From Arsenophonus fragariae (GTDB taxonomy: Bacteria; Pseudomonadota; Gammaproteobacteria; Enterobacterales; Enterobacteriaceae), in the NCBI GenBank assembly GCA_047291315.1, contig JBDPYZ010000006.1, positions 65,691-129,690 of the forward strand: a DNA stretch of 64,000 nucleotides, in the 5' to 3' direction. The notes beneath the pieces are model-generated. The model was not told the DNA's origin. It made no database searches and saw only the letters and a program-made list of their open reading frames with translations. The position numbers were made by a program, and so were the translations under genes. Of this stretch, positions 39,690-49,432 are shown piece after piece (the stretch's first letter is position 1; each line of letters begins with the position of its first letter).

Positions 39690-39990
39690 GAAGGACAAGG
39701 TAAAAAGACCTTATCAGGCATTATCTCTTCGCTAACTTTCTTAAAATCATCAATATCAATCACATAGATCGTTAATGAATTACTTGGTACAAAGTAATTC
39801 ATTAACTGGAGATATCGAAAGCTCATCAGGATTCTTGTAACTCACCTCCCCGACTTTTATAAATGTTGATAATCCCTTATCGATACAATAATCATCTGCT
39901 TCATCGTAAGTATCAAAAAACTGTGAAGAAAGCTGATTATTGATATGAAATACCAAAACACGGTTTAACTATAAACAAATTGTCTTTGCA
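39690..39990 (-). pseudogene. Small unrecognised decayed gene
   Basis: Minus-strand pieces MQRQFVYS, then NRVLVFHINNQLSSQFFDTY, DEADDYCIDKGLSTFIKVGE and VSYKNPDELSISPVNELL, followed in another frame by IYVIDIDDFKKVSEEIMPD, suggest a 90-100 codon gene with two frameshifts. Not recognised. Confidence 0.35.
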
Positions 39991-40447
39991 TTTTATATTT
40001 AACTTTTTCAAACTGCGTTTTTTATTCATCTGATATTTTCACTGTTTGCATAGCAAATTGCATAATAACAAACGAATAGGCAATCTTTTCATTACATGAC
40101 ATTAATTCTTCATACTATCAAAACACCTGGTTAACCTCACGGGGTGTTTTTGCCTGAAAATTAAAACTTGATACAAAACGCATTCTAAAAGACGAAAAAA
40201 TAAGACGTAAGGGGGCATTTTTTGAGAAAAAACCTTAAAATGAATTACGGGCGATTTTAGAGGGTGATATGTGGGTTATTTCTGTTTTAGTTTTTAAAAT
40301 TATCACTTATTCAAATTCCTGATAGACAATATTTAGCTTTCCGAAATGGTTCGGTTTCGTACAGAGCTAAAATACCTGTACAAAAATAATCAAATTCAAT
40401 TCCGGACAGATATTTTAATTAGTACCTGGTTTTCGTACAGTTCTGCG
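39991..40447. other. Non-coding region
   Basis: No gene or repeat supported; contains a caggtgttttgatag-type AT-rich stretch and scattered stops in all frames. Confidence 0.4.
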
Positions 40448-40718
40448 TTATTTGACCGCTTTCTTTAAATCTTTACCAGCTTAAAACTAGGTACGTTTTC
40501 AGTAGAAATTTAAATAACCTCGCATGTCTTTGGATTACGATCTTTTTTAGCTGCTCTTGGTTTAATCTGAAGCTACCAAAGCCAATCAGTTGTATGTCAT
40601 TATCAGACTTAAGCGATTCTTTCACGGTTTTAATAAATGTATTGATTGCTTTCTCTGAATTTTTCTTGGTTAGATTGGCTTTTTCAGAGATTTTGTTGAT
40701 AAGTTATGTTTTGTTCAT
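40448..40718 (-). pseudogene. hupB: HU-beta-like nucleoid protein, broken
   Basis: From ATG 40718 the minus strand reads MNKT-stop-LINKISEKANL, TKKNSEKAINTFIKTVKESL, IQLIGFGSFR, then frameshifted remnants of RAAKKGRNPKTGE and a C-terminal FKPGKDLKKAVK. This is the full 90-aa span of HU. The Glu of MNKTE/MNKSQ became TAA and at least one indel follows. The 270-bp dispersed repeat begins at its start codon. Confidence 0.8.
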
Positions 40719-40985
40719 TTTGTGCCGGATTTAATGGATAAGCTAATACTTTTGATGCTAACTGTAGCAAAAGTATAGTGCAATGTTTTAAAATTAATTT
40801 ATTCAAAAAGATTTTTTTAATTAAAACCCCACCGCTCGCTGCAAGTCTGAGACCAAGCGAAGCTAGTGAACAGTCGAGGAAGCGGAATGTCATCTGTAAT
40901 CCAAAAGAAATAAGGTCATTCAGTCGTAGCATATTCAGGATGGTTTCAATTTGTTTCGTAGAAAAGTTATCCACAGACAAACCTC
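40713..40985. repeat. 270-bp dispersed repeat, copy 3
   Basis: Diverged copy of 7517-7786, from ttcattttgtgccggattta through aagctaatacttttgatgc, ggcg-poor hairpin region gaccaagcgaagctagtgaa, to gaaaagttatccacaga. It abuts the HU start codon on one side. The tail contains a perfect DnaA-box-like ttatccaca. Confidence 0.7.
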
Positions 40986-41190
40986 GTGAGCGTAGTTATA
41001 TTTAGTTATGCATAAGTTAAAAGAGTTAAAGTGATAAAAATATAAAATAAGATTTTTATTTTAAATATAAAAAAATTTTCTTATTCCGTAAGTCCCTAAA
41101 AGGAATTTAATTAAAAATACAAATCTGTAAAGTGCTCAAAACACTTTACAGACTTTAACCAAAAATCCTAATGGTAATAGGAATGAGGCT
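40986..41190. repeat. Intergenic hairpin region
   Basis: AT-rich with a perfect 10-bp stem ctgtaaagtg / cactttacag at 41125-41151. It could be a terminator or regulatory hairpin; no T run directly follows. Confidence 0.4.
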
Positions 41191-41310
41191 ATGGCTGATT
41201 CATACAAAGAAAATAGGAAAAGGCAATTTGAAAACGTTACGCCCGTATAGAATAAGCAATTGGAGTTTTTCATTGCTGATGAGGTGATATTTCAACCTTT
41301 CTGGATGAAA
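41191..41310 (+). pseudogene. Short unrecognised frame with internal stop
   Basis: MADSYKENRKRQFENVTPV, TAG, then NKQLEFFIADEVIFQPFWMK. A plausible start with ggaatgaggct upstream. Too short to identify. Confidence 0.25.
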
Positions 41311-41434
41311 TAGCTAGTATGGAGCATCCTTTTTTTTGCTTTGAAAGGTAGGGGTACGAAAATTAGGCAATAAGTTTGTACCATTTATCTCCATTCGAAC
41401 AAAGAATGAACTCTTTGTCGATGATCGGATGAAC

Positions 41435-41720
41435 CAATAGATAGCAAAAAATATACCTATGGTGAGTTGATTAATATAAAACCTTTAATTAATATAAGTT
41501 CCGTTAAGATCAGGGGAATAACTCAAAAAATAAGTAAGTGTAAGTAAGTGGTTTTAGCCTAGAGCTTTAATGGAAATCGTCTTTTAGCTTAATCCCGCTG
41601 CATTTTATATCAGGAAAAATTATGGTTATTAACCAGCATTAAACATAGAACAACGTTTAGAAGACTACAACCAAAAATAACTATTTTTTATAAAGATGAA
41701 ATCGTTAAATATGAAAAATA
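41435..41720 (+). pseudogene. Degraded duplicate of the 29.0-29.3 kb segment
   Basis: The stretch from aatagatagcaaaaaatata to caacgtttagaagactacaa parallels 29000-29290, covering the upstream region and the first third of the small gene at 29189. The coding part here has several stops (INQH-stop). It marks a duplication that was later degraded, just upstream of the effector cassette. Confidence 0.6.
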
Positions 41721-41881
41721 AACTTATTAGAGAGTGATTTTTTATTTTAAATTTATTTATCTATAGATAGATAAATTGATGTAATAATCATAATATAAGA
41801 TTGCTATTTTTAATAATTATAAATTGAATAGTATTTCTGTTAAATTAGACTCCTCCAACTATATAATTATTTTTATTTTAT

Positions 41882-42289
41882 ATGGAACATAATATCTCAA
41901 AAATTTTAATATCTGTCTTACAAAAATATGGTATTGAATATGTTTTAAACGAAAATTTAAGAGATGATTTGACTATTGCTATAAATATTGAAGATGATTT
42001 TCCAAATATTAATATCACTAACTTAGTAGAAGAATTTTGGATTTGGTCTGTATTATGTGATTGCAATGAGTATTATTTAAAATTTAATATCGATGAATTT
42101 TTATCATTTTTTTTAAATATTGAAGAAGGAGTTTTTTATTTAGGACAGCCAACTTTAAAAGAAGTAGATGGAAAAATAGAATTAAGGGCAAAAATAAAAA
42201 ATGAAAGTTTAGTTTCTGTAGAAAATTTTATTGAAATGATAGAAACATATTATTTTTTTTTAAAAAAATATTTAGAGTTTTTCATTTAA
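41882..42289 (+). CDS. InvB/SpaK-like type III secretion chaperone
   Basis: A 135-aa acidic protein of the class IB type III chaperone family. It aligns over its length with Salmonella InvB (135 aa): MEHNISKILISVLQKYGIEY, the LVEEFWIWSVL segment (InvB DDDVWIWAQL), NIEEGVFYLGQPTLKEVDGK (InvB EGCHFARGGQLLLGEQNG), and SVENFIEMIETYYFFLKKY. InvB binds the N-termini of SopE, SipA and others and keeps them secretion-ready. It sits 34 bases before the SopE-like gene, matching its partner. Very A+T-rich. The upstream promoter was not resolved. Confidence 0.85.
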   Translation: MEHNISKILISVLQKYGIEYVLNENLRDDLTIAINIEDDFPNINITNLVEEFWIWSVLCDCNEYYLKFNIDEFLSFFLNIEEGVFYLGQPTLKEVDGKIELRAKIKNESLVSVENFIEMIETYYFFLKKYLEFFI

Positions 42290-42323
42290 CTTTTTGATAG
42301 TTTAATAACCAGGAATTAACTAT

Positions 42324-43040
42324 ATGTTATCACCATTGAATAACCTCTCAGAAAATTATAGCATACCTAAATTTAATTTATGTTCAAAAGAAAAAAATGT
42401 AAATGAAAGTAATTCTACAACCAGTTGTAGTTTATTTAAAAAAATAAAAAAAATTTATAATAGTTCCGATAATTTTGTTAGAAAATCATCTAACAAATCT
42501 AATTTTATTAGACAGAAAGTTATTGATAATAAAGAAATTAGAACATTTATTGATAATCATTTATTACAGTTAAATATACTGGATAATGTAAAACTTGATA
42601 AAGAAGGTAAATTTCAACTTATCGATTCAACTTTAGCTTTTGCTTATAGTCGTCAAAGAGATATGTTTTGCAAAGAAGAAAAAAATGTAGAGATAAGGGA
42701 AAGTTATTTAATAGAAATTGGAAAATTGAGTAAAGATTTTGGGCTTAGAGGCAAAGAAAATAGTAAAGGCCAATTTATTCCTTGTGCCTCTGGAGCTTAT
42801 CCTTATGCTACAGCGGTAATGAGTGCAGTTCAGAAAAAATATCCTCTTAGAACTTTTAATTATAATCAACGTAAAACTTTAGAAAATTATGCAATGCAAA
42901 AAGTGTATAAAGATATAGATAAATTATGTATAGAAGAAGGAAGAATTAAATCTAGTGATTTCTATTTTAAACTGGACGACATTAGACAAAAATATTCTTT
43001 AAGAGCAAATAAAATGAGTAGTAATATTAAAGTTGCATAG
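42324..43040 (+). CDS. SopE/BopE-like Rho-GTPase exchange-factor effector
   Basis: A 238-aa protein. Residues 1-75 are a polar, Ser/Asn/Lys-rich export and chaperone-binding region. Residues about 76-235 match the SopE catalytic domain: IRTFIDNHLLQLNILDN, DSTLAFAYSRQRDMFCKEE, YLIEIGKLSKDFGLRGKENS, IPCASGAYPYATAV (residues 153-166, the catalytic loop corresponding to the GAGA motif of SopE, here as SGA), KYPLRTFNYNQRKTLENYAM. SopE activates host Cdc42 and Rac1 to ruffle membranes. The GAGA loop is altered, so activity needs testing. Ribosome site aggaattaac. Cassette with InvB-like and SopB-like genes. Confidence 0.87.
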   Translation: MLSPLNNLSENYSIPKFNLCSKEKNVNESNSTTSCSLFKKIKKIYNSSDNFVRKSSNKSNFIRQKVIDNKEIRTFIDNHLLQLNILDNVKLDKEGKFQLIDSTLAFAYSRQRDMFCKEEKNVEIRESYLIEIGKLSKDFGLRGKENSKGQFIPCASGAYPYATAVMSAVQKKYPLRTFNYNQRKTLENYAMQKVYKDIDKLCIEEGRIKSSDFYFKLDDIRQKYSLRANKMSSNIKVA

Positions 43041-43139
43041 ATAGTAAGTAAATAATAATATATTAAACAATATTAATTAATTTTTATAATTTATATTAAA
43101 TATTTCATTTAACAAACAGATTAATTTTTTAAAACAAAT

Positions 43140-44789
43140 ATGAAAATAGTAAATGATAATTTGAATGTTAATATTCCTAATTCAAATAAAGAAAAAATAA
43201 ACAGTGTAGGATTTAATAAAATTAGATTCTCTGTAGGTCATGGAAAGCCACAGAAAAAAGCTTATCAAAAGATAATTTCGCTAAAGCAATTAATAAAAAA
43301 TAAATTTAAAACAAATCGATCTATTCATGATATTTACGATTATCAGCGTAATTTAATAGATGCCGCTATTCGAGCTATGAATAAGATTGGAGAAGATAAT
43401 TCTCTACTAATTTCGCTATCGAATCAATTAGATGCTTCAAAATTTAAGGAAAACAGAAACGCAATAGATAAAGAAATAGAAATGGCTAAACAATTACGTA
43501 ATAATCTTATTAACTTAATATCTAAGAGTTTTTTACAAAAAAAATATTCTTATACAGAAGCTAAAAAATTAGCCAATATAACCTTTAAAGAAGCATTAAT
43601 TGGGCACCTAAATGACAAAAACTGGCATTCTATAAAAAATAATATCACGTATACTGGAAAAACTTACTTAAGTAAACAACAGCCAGCAAGTAAAATGAAA
43701 TTAGGAAAAGATGATATTTTCCATATATCTTATTCAGATAAAGGAATTTGCTCATCCTCAACAAAAGAAATTTATCATGCGACTAATTTATGGAAATCAT
43801 CGATTAGTATAAAAGAAAATGGCATTAAGAAAACTCTTTTTGAAGGTATACGCCACGGTGTTTTATCACCTTATGAATTACCAGAAAATTCGTATGAAAG
43901 AACCCTTGGGGCAAGAAATCGAGCCAGGGAAGTGGTTACGGCCGCTCTTTTTTCTCAGCCTCATCTCCTTGATAAAGCATTAAAAGGCGATCCAGTTAAA
44001 CTTAGGTTGGTATCTACTTCTTTATTAACCAATAGTAAAATAGGTAATGAAAAAACAATGGTACGTGATCAGATTAAAGCATGGGAGGCACTTAGTAATC
44101 AACAAAAAATGACTTTAAGAATTAGAGACAAGCAAGGTCAAATACAAAATGTGAAGATTGTCTTAGAGGTGTCTGCTTTTAATTTTGGAGTGAACGAACT
44201 AGCCCTAAAATTTGGATTGGGTAATTCAGCATCTGATATTTATAACTCTATAGCTATGCAAAAATTGTTAGGTGATGATTTTGAACCAAATTCAACTCCT
44301 GGAGGTTGGGTTGGTGATTATTTAAAAGAAAATCCAGACAATGCAGATAAAGTCCTAGAATTAAGCAAACAAATAAAGACTATATGGAAACATAAATTGC
44401 ACCATGTTGATAAAGGTGAACCTTATAAAGCATCAAAACGTCTTGCTATGCTTGCGTATGAAATTAAAGCTGTTCCATGCTGGAATTGTAAAAGTGGAAA
44501 AGATAGGACCGGAATGCTAGATTCAGAGATAAAACAAGAAGTCATTTCCTATCATCAGAGAATAAAACTTAGTAAACTAGGGTCACCTTATGGTGGAATA
44601 AACAATGAACTGATAAAAGAGGTTTTCACTAAAAGTGGTAATCAAGAAGTACAGTATTATAATACTGGCGTAAAAGGTAATAAAGTCATCAAAAATATGC
44701 CATTAAGTTTTTTAAACCTTTCATATGAAAAACGCATTGCCGATAAAAATATATTGAATAGCTTAAAAGGCCTTTCTAATTTAGTTTAG
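43140..44789 (+). CDS. SopB/IpgD-like inositol phosphate phosphatase effector
   Basis: A 549-aa effector, close to SopB (561 aa). The N-terminal half corresponds to the membrane/Cdc42-binding region. Conserved motif 1 NFGVNELALKFGLG starts at residue 348, and the CX5R phosphatase loop is NCKSGKDRTGMLDSEI with Cys450 and Arg456; the C-terminal NTGVKGNKVIKN and LNLSYEKRIAD also match SopB. The family hydrolyses phosphatidylinositol phosphates in host membranes, promoting uptake, vacuole remodelling and Akt signalling. Catalytic residues are all present. A 99-base AT-rich gap follows sopE; the chaperone gene starts 12 bases downstream. Confidence 0.93.
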   Translation: MKIVNDNLNVNIPNSNKEKINSVGFNKIRFSVGHGKPQKKAYQKIISLKQLIKNKFKTNRSIHDIYDYQRNLIDAAIRAMNKIGEDNSLLISLSNQLDASKFKENRNAIDKEIEMAKQLRNNLINLISKSFLQKKYSYTEAKKLANITFKEALIGHLNDKNWHSIKNNITYTGKTYLSKQQPASKMKLGKDDIFHISYSDKGICSSSTKEIYHATNLWKSSISIKENGIKKTLFEGIRHGVLSPYELPENSYERTLGARNRAREVVTAALFSQPHLLDKALKGDPVKLRLVSTSLLTNSKIGNEKTMVRDQIKAWEALSNQQKMTLRIRDKQGQIQNVKIVLEVSAFNFGVNELALKFGLGNSASDIYNSIAMQKLLGDDFEPNSTPGGWVGDYLKENPDNADKVLELSKQIKTIWKHKLHHVDKGEPYKASKRLAMLAYEIKAVPCWNCKSGKDRTGMLDSEIKQEVISYHQRIKLSKLGSPYGGINNELIKEVFTKSGNQEVQYYNTGVKGNKVIKNMPLSFLNLSYEKRIADKNILNSLKGLSNLV

Positions 44790-44801
44790 AGTTGAAAAAT
44801 A

Positions 44802-45212
44802 GTGCAAAAATTAATATCATTTTTATATGATTACTTTGATCTAGAAATAGATAATGAAGAACCTGTATTATATATAAATAATGATCTATCTATTTACTTT
44901 GATATATCAAACGGGGAGATAGAAATAATCTGCCCTTTGATGAAGATAACTAGTGACCAAGAATTATTAATACAAATATTAAAAATAAACTATTATTCTA
45001 ATGTGATATTATCTACCGATTTGGATGCTACAGTAATATTAGCAATTTACCGAATACGAGAAGAAAGTTCAGAATCAGATATTTTGTCAGCATTGGAATT
45101 GATGATTAATTTTGCTATAAAATTTCAACAAGATTTTTTATATGATAAAACCACTGTTTTAAAAAATAAGAAAGATGATAAAAATTTTTTATTTAATACT
45201 AAAAAAATATAG
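44802..45212 (+). CDS. SigE/IpgE-like chaperone of SopB
   Basis: A 136-aa class I type III chaperone starting at GTG 44802 (gagttgaaaaat upstream). It follows Salmonella SigE: KLISFLYDYFDLEIDNEEPV, LSIYFDISNGEIEIICPLM, LLIQILKINYYSNVILSTDL, DATVILAIYRIREESSESDI and LSALELMINFAIKFQQDF. SigE binds the SopB N-terminus. It carries about 20 extra C-terminal Lys/Asn-rich residues. Gene order sopB-sigE is as in Salmonella and Shigella (ipgD-ipgE). Confidence 0.88.
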   Translation: MQKLISFLYDYFDLEIDNEEPVLYINNDLSIYFDISNGEIEIICPLMKITSDQELLIQILKINYYSNVILSTDLDATVILAIYRIREESSESDILSALELMINFAIKFQQDFLYDKTTVLKNKKDDKNFLFNTKKI

Positions 45213-45233
45213 TTTTTTACTGGTTTATGTCGC

Positions 45234-45985
45234 ATTAAAATCCATGGATGATACAATGACTATTTTATAGTTTTTACATAATCATAATCCTATTGATAAC
45301 GATATTGGTTTGTTTACGCTGGTATTTAGCTTATTCTTTAAGCCTGCGTAATCTAGAAAAAATGAAGCAAGAAAGAAGAGTCGATGTTAATCACTCTACT
45401 ATTCATCGTTGAATATTACGACTAACGCCTAAGCTTGAAAAAGCTGTTACCAAAAAATAAAAAAAATCTATGGCAGGACCTGGTATCTGGATGAAATCTA
45501 TATCAAAATAAAAGGGAGATGGCATTACCTTTATCGCGCAGTCAATGGTCATGGTGAAACCATTGATTTCATGTTAAGTAAAAAGCGCAATAAGAAGTTC
45601 GCTTATCGTTTTTTAAGAAAAACCATTGACCAAAATACTTATCCAACGGGGATTAATATAGATAAAAGCAAAGGGAAACTGGAAGGAATAAAATTATTAA
45701 CCAAACCCGATTAAAGATAAAAAGCCGGCAATGCCATTATAAGAATAACATTGTGTAGCAAGAGCACCGTTTCATTAAACGCTATCGAGTTATCTTGGGG
45801 TTTAAAACTTACCCGTACCGTAAAGATTTTACTGAAAGGAATAGAAACACTACATATGCTACACAAAAAAAATCCCTATTAATGGACAATCTCTCTGTCC
45901 AGTCGATGCCTTTTACGCTTTATCTGCCTAATAATTCTTCCAACTACCCCCTAATCAAACTTTTAACATTAAATTGTGTAACAGA
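45234..45985 (+). mobile_element. IS6-family-like element, copy 1, degraded
   Basis: Left end tgtcgcattaaaatccatgg at about 45228-45250. Fragments of a DDE transposase: RTWYLDEIYIKIKGRWHYLY, RAVNGHGETIDFMLSKKRN, YRFLRKTIDQNTYPTGINID and, in a later frame, GFKTYPYRKDFTERNRNTTY, matching IS6/IS26-type transposases (first Asp in YLDE, second in NID). Several stops. Right end ccctaatcaaacttttaaca is present but the terminal inverted repeat tgtcgcattaa is lost where it meets a traI fragment. Confidence 0.85.
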
Positions 45986-45989
45986 TAGT

Positions 45990-46664
45990 CAGGCAATGAA
46001 AGCTGCCAAAATTGAGGAAGCCAATCAGAAAAAGTTACAGTTAATCGATGAGGCGGAGGTAAAAATCACGCTGCTTGAGCGCAAGGTGCGTCAGTACCTC
46101 ATAGGATTGTTTATGGTGATGCCAATGACAACAAAGTGAAACTTGCGACCCTCGATAATACCTATGTGGAATTTTCACGCAGTAAAGCCCATGTACAAGT
46201 CTATCTGGACGATGCTGAAAAATGGATAAAGCAGATTGAAACCCATAGCGGAGAACTCTTTTCGGCGCATGATTTCATGAAGCGACTGGATGACCAACTG
46301 GAAGTTAGTGAAAAAAACTTGTGGGAGCAAAGCAAATACTGCATTAGCGAAAAAAGTAGGCCCAGTGATCGCAGAGACAGGAAGATTAAGCACAATCAAT
46401 AAATTCCCTGAAATCTTATTGCAAATTGTCAATGAAAAGGGCATTCAGCGGGGAAATAACCATTTACCGGTTGGTATTTATACCGGCAATATTGATTTTG
46501 AAGGAGTAAGCTATCATGGTGCTAAGGATGGTAGGTACATTATTCTAAAGAAGGGCGATGAAAGTGCAGAGCCAAAAACCTATCAGACTGACCAGTTACA
46601 AACAGTGCCTGACAATGCCATCGCTATTGAAATTACACATGAGACAGACAAGCACAACGAATAA
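45990..46664 (+). pseudogene. traI: Second TraI C-terminal fragment
   Basis: Frames read AKIEEANQKKLQLIDEAEVK, then TYVEFSRSKAHVQVYLDDAE (helicase motif VI of TraI, usual YVALSRMKQHVQVY), SGELFSAHDFMKRLDDQLEV, and after a frameshift GRLSTINKFPEILLQIVNEK and LPVGIYTGNIDFEGVSYHGA. It is homologous to but diverged from the tail of the 20-24 kb traI, so two related F-type transfer regions have met here. Ends at TAA 46664 with an aaaaaaaccgccg tail. Confidence 0.78.
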
Positions 46665-46702
46665 AAAAAACCGCCGAAGATGCGGAATATATGGGGATAA
46701 AA

Positions 46703-47761
46703 ATGAAAACTAAGATATTGTTTTTTATATTAACATTGTCCGGCGTTAACTACATTCCTGTTGCCAACGCAACCTTAAGTCTCGATGAAGTCCAGTTAAT
46801 AAATTACATTGATAAAAATAAAACAAATCAACTCAAGTTATTAGAACGCCTAGTCAATATCAATAGTGGTACGGGAAACAAAAAAGGAGTCGAAAAAGTT
46901 GGGGAGTTGATTCGACCAGAATTTGAAAGCTTAGGTTTTAAAACACAATGGATCAACCTCCCTTCGTCAATGAAACATGCCGGCAGTTTAGTGGCTACCC
47001 ATAGCGGCCCGGGGAAGAAAATTTTGTTGATCGGCCACCTGGATACGCGGTTTTCCCTACCAGCAGACTTTTTCAGTCATTCACGCTTTCATCAGATAAA
47101 AAATCAGCAACAGGACCGGGAGTCATTGATGATAAAGGTGGCATAGTCACTATTTTATATGCACTCACGGCGCTAGATCAGGCAGGTAAATTAAATAATA
47201 CCAATATCACGGCAGGTACTTACCGGGGATGAGGAACAAGCGGTAAAACCAACAGCAACATCGCGTGAAACCGCTCAAGGTAGTAATATCATAATGGGTT
47301 TCTAGTTTTTCACTGACAGAAAACGAACTGGTGACGAGCAAAATAGGGTTGATTGAATGGTATCTTTCTAGTAGTGGTAAATCACGTCATTCAAATACAC
47401 AGAAAAGCCTAGCGAAACAAAAGATGCGTGACATTACGGCGGCCTCATTACCACTTACTTCCAGTCAATTAATATTCAAAGATATTATCCCAGTCATGCC
47501 GGAGACTGATGCCAACAAGCAACTTTTATCACCATCAGTACGGCGTTGGGTGGAGAACAATTGCAGTCTGAGTCAGCTGCTGAACGCGGGGGTGCAGATA
47601 TTTCTTATATAGTGCAAGATGTTTCCGCCTGTATTGATGGTTTAGGTCCGTGGGGATCGGGTGCACACAGTAAAAATGAAACTTTAGAGATAGCTTCTCT
47701 ACCCATAGTAACCAAAAGAACTGCTATTTTTATCAATCGTTATATTTCCCATAATTTCTAG
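46703..47761 (+). pseudogene. M20-family zinc carboxypeptidase, broken
   Basis: Starts MKTKILFFILTLSGVNYIPV with a signal peptide ending VANA, then QLKLLERLVNINSGTGNKKG, LLIGHLDTRFS (metal His and Asp), GPGVIDDKGGIVTILYAL (bridging Asp), VLTGDEEQ-like GDEEQAV (catalytic Glu), and a C-terminal ESAAERGGADISYIV with DGLGPWGSGAHSKNE. This is a periplasmic glutamate carboxypeptidase-like protein. Frameshifts near 47085, 47215 and 47300-47560, and stops at 47146 and 47305. Confidence 0.85.
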
Positions 47762-47904
47762 CAGTTTTTAAAAGTAACAATTGATCAAAAAATTTTTTCG
47801 ATTTCCGACGTATAACCCTATATAGTTTAAGATATAGATATGACACATATTTTTGAATACTACCAAATTATGGATTTTTAACCCATTGGATAAATAAGGG
47901 CTAT

Positions 47905-49432
47905 GTCGCATTAATATGAAAAGTTTGATTAGGGGGTAGTTGGAAGAATTATTAGGCAGATAAAGCGTAAAAGGCATCGACTGGACAGAGAGATTGTCCA
48001 TTAATAGGGATTTGTTTTTTGTGTAGCATATGTAGTGTTTCTATTCCTTTCAGTAAAATCTTTACGGTACGGGTAAGTTTTAAACCCCAAGATAACTCGA
48101 TAGCGTTTAATGAAACGGTGCTCTTGCTACACAATGTTATTCTTATAATGGCATTGCCGGCTTTTTATCTTTAATCGGGTTTGGTTAATAATTTTATTCC
48201 TTCCAGTTTCCCTTTGCTTTTATCTATATTAATCCCCGTTGGATAAGTATTTTGGTCAATGGTTTTTCTTAAAAAACGATAAGCGAACTTCTTATTGCGC
48301 TTTTTACTTAACATGAAATCAATGGTTTCACCATGACCATTGACTGCGCGATAAAGGTAATGCCATCTCCCTTTTATTTTGATATAGATTTCATCCAGAT
48401 ACCAGGTCCTGCCATAGATTTTTTTTATTTTTTGGTAACAGCTTTTTCAAGCTTAGGCGTTAGTCGTAATATTCAACGATGAATGGTGGAATGGTTAACG
48501 AAAATACCTCTTTCTTGCATAACGATAGCCCCCGATGGCGTAAACGTCGCTGCTTTTCAGCTCCAATCCTAGGCAACCCCCTTCAGATCTTTTATACTCT
48601 GAACTATGTTAATTCCTAGACCGACAAAATTCTCCGTTTAGCTTATCTTGCTTATCTTGCGAGTGACTGTCATCCGTGTATTGCGCAAAAATTACTCGTA
48701 GATTAACCCAATAAACTTACCCGTATTTTGCATATCTATAATTACCGTACTTGGTGTCGTTATATTGAAGTCCAGTATAAACGTAACTGGAAAGTCTATT
48801 TTGCAAAGAAAACGTGAAAAGCCAGACGTAAGGTTAAATATATCGGCCATTATTTAAAACGTCCACCTGTCTCGGCGTCTAAACTATGACACTATAGTGG
48901 CGGATCCGCTGTTCACTACTACTATGACCATCGGAAATAAACACATCAGCAACAAATCCTGTCATAGGAAGAAATGCTCCGGCGATATATCAGTCATATT
49001 TCTTGCCTGCCATTTTAAGGATTGTGCGTTACTACGACTTTCTGGCGAATCTCAAGCGCAGCACGTTGCTGCCCCTGGTCTAAAGGCATTGGAGATGGAT
49101 GAGAGAGAAACAGAAAAACCCGGCTTTTCCACGTTGATAAAGGGATTTTAGATTAAAAAAAACACGATCAGATGAAATCTTAACTAGAAACAGAATCAAT
49201 AAACTAATTTTGGCACTTTTTAGCAATAATCGATGTGTTTTGATCTGCACTTAAAAATCGAGTCAATTTCCTAACCATCTAGATTACGCAAGCTTAAGTT
49301 GTAGGTTAAATACCAAAAACCAATTAAAATGACTTTGATGGGAGACTCTTAAAGGTTTATTTAACTATACACATAACTAACTCTGTTATGTAAAAACCAT
49401 AAATTAGCCATTATATATCATCCATGGATTTT
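47905..49432 (-). mobile_element. IS6-family-like element, copy 2, interrupted
   Basis: Oriented opposite to copy 1. Right end tgtcgcattaatatgaaaag at 47905 and left end, reversed, at 49413-49432 (ccatggattttaatgcgaca), so both ends carry the tgtcgcattaa terminal repeat. The minus strand repeats the copy 1 transposase pieces (RTWYLDEIYIK, NGHGETIDFMLSKKRN, ALNAIELSWGLK). An IS91-like remnant (48518-49283) sits inside it. Dead. Confidence 0.83.
48518..49283 (+). mobile_element. IS91-like element remnant, copy B
   Basis: Begins with cgatagcccccgatggcgta... as copy A at 29410 and ends with the shared 140-base terminal segment (49145-49283). The middle is deleted after GDCHPCIAQ; what remains is the C-terminal transposase part: WCRYIEVQYKRNWKVYFAKK, YIGHYLKRPPVSASKL, HYSGGSAVHYYYDHRK and FLACHFKDCALLRLSGE in shifting frames. 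Copies A and B thus retain complementary parts. It is inserted in IS6-like copy 2. Confidence 0.78.
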
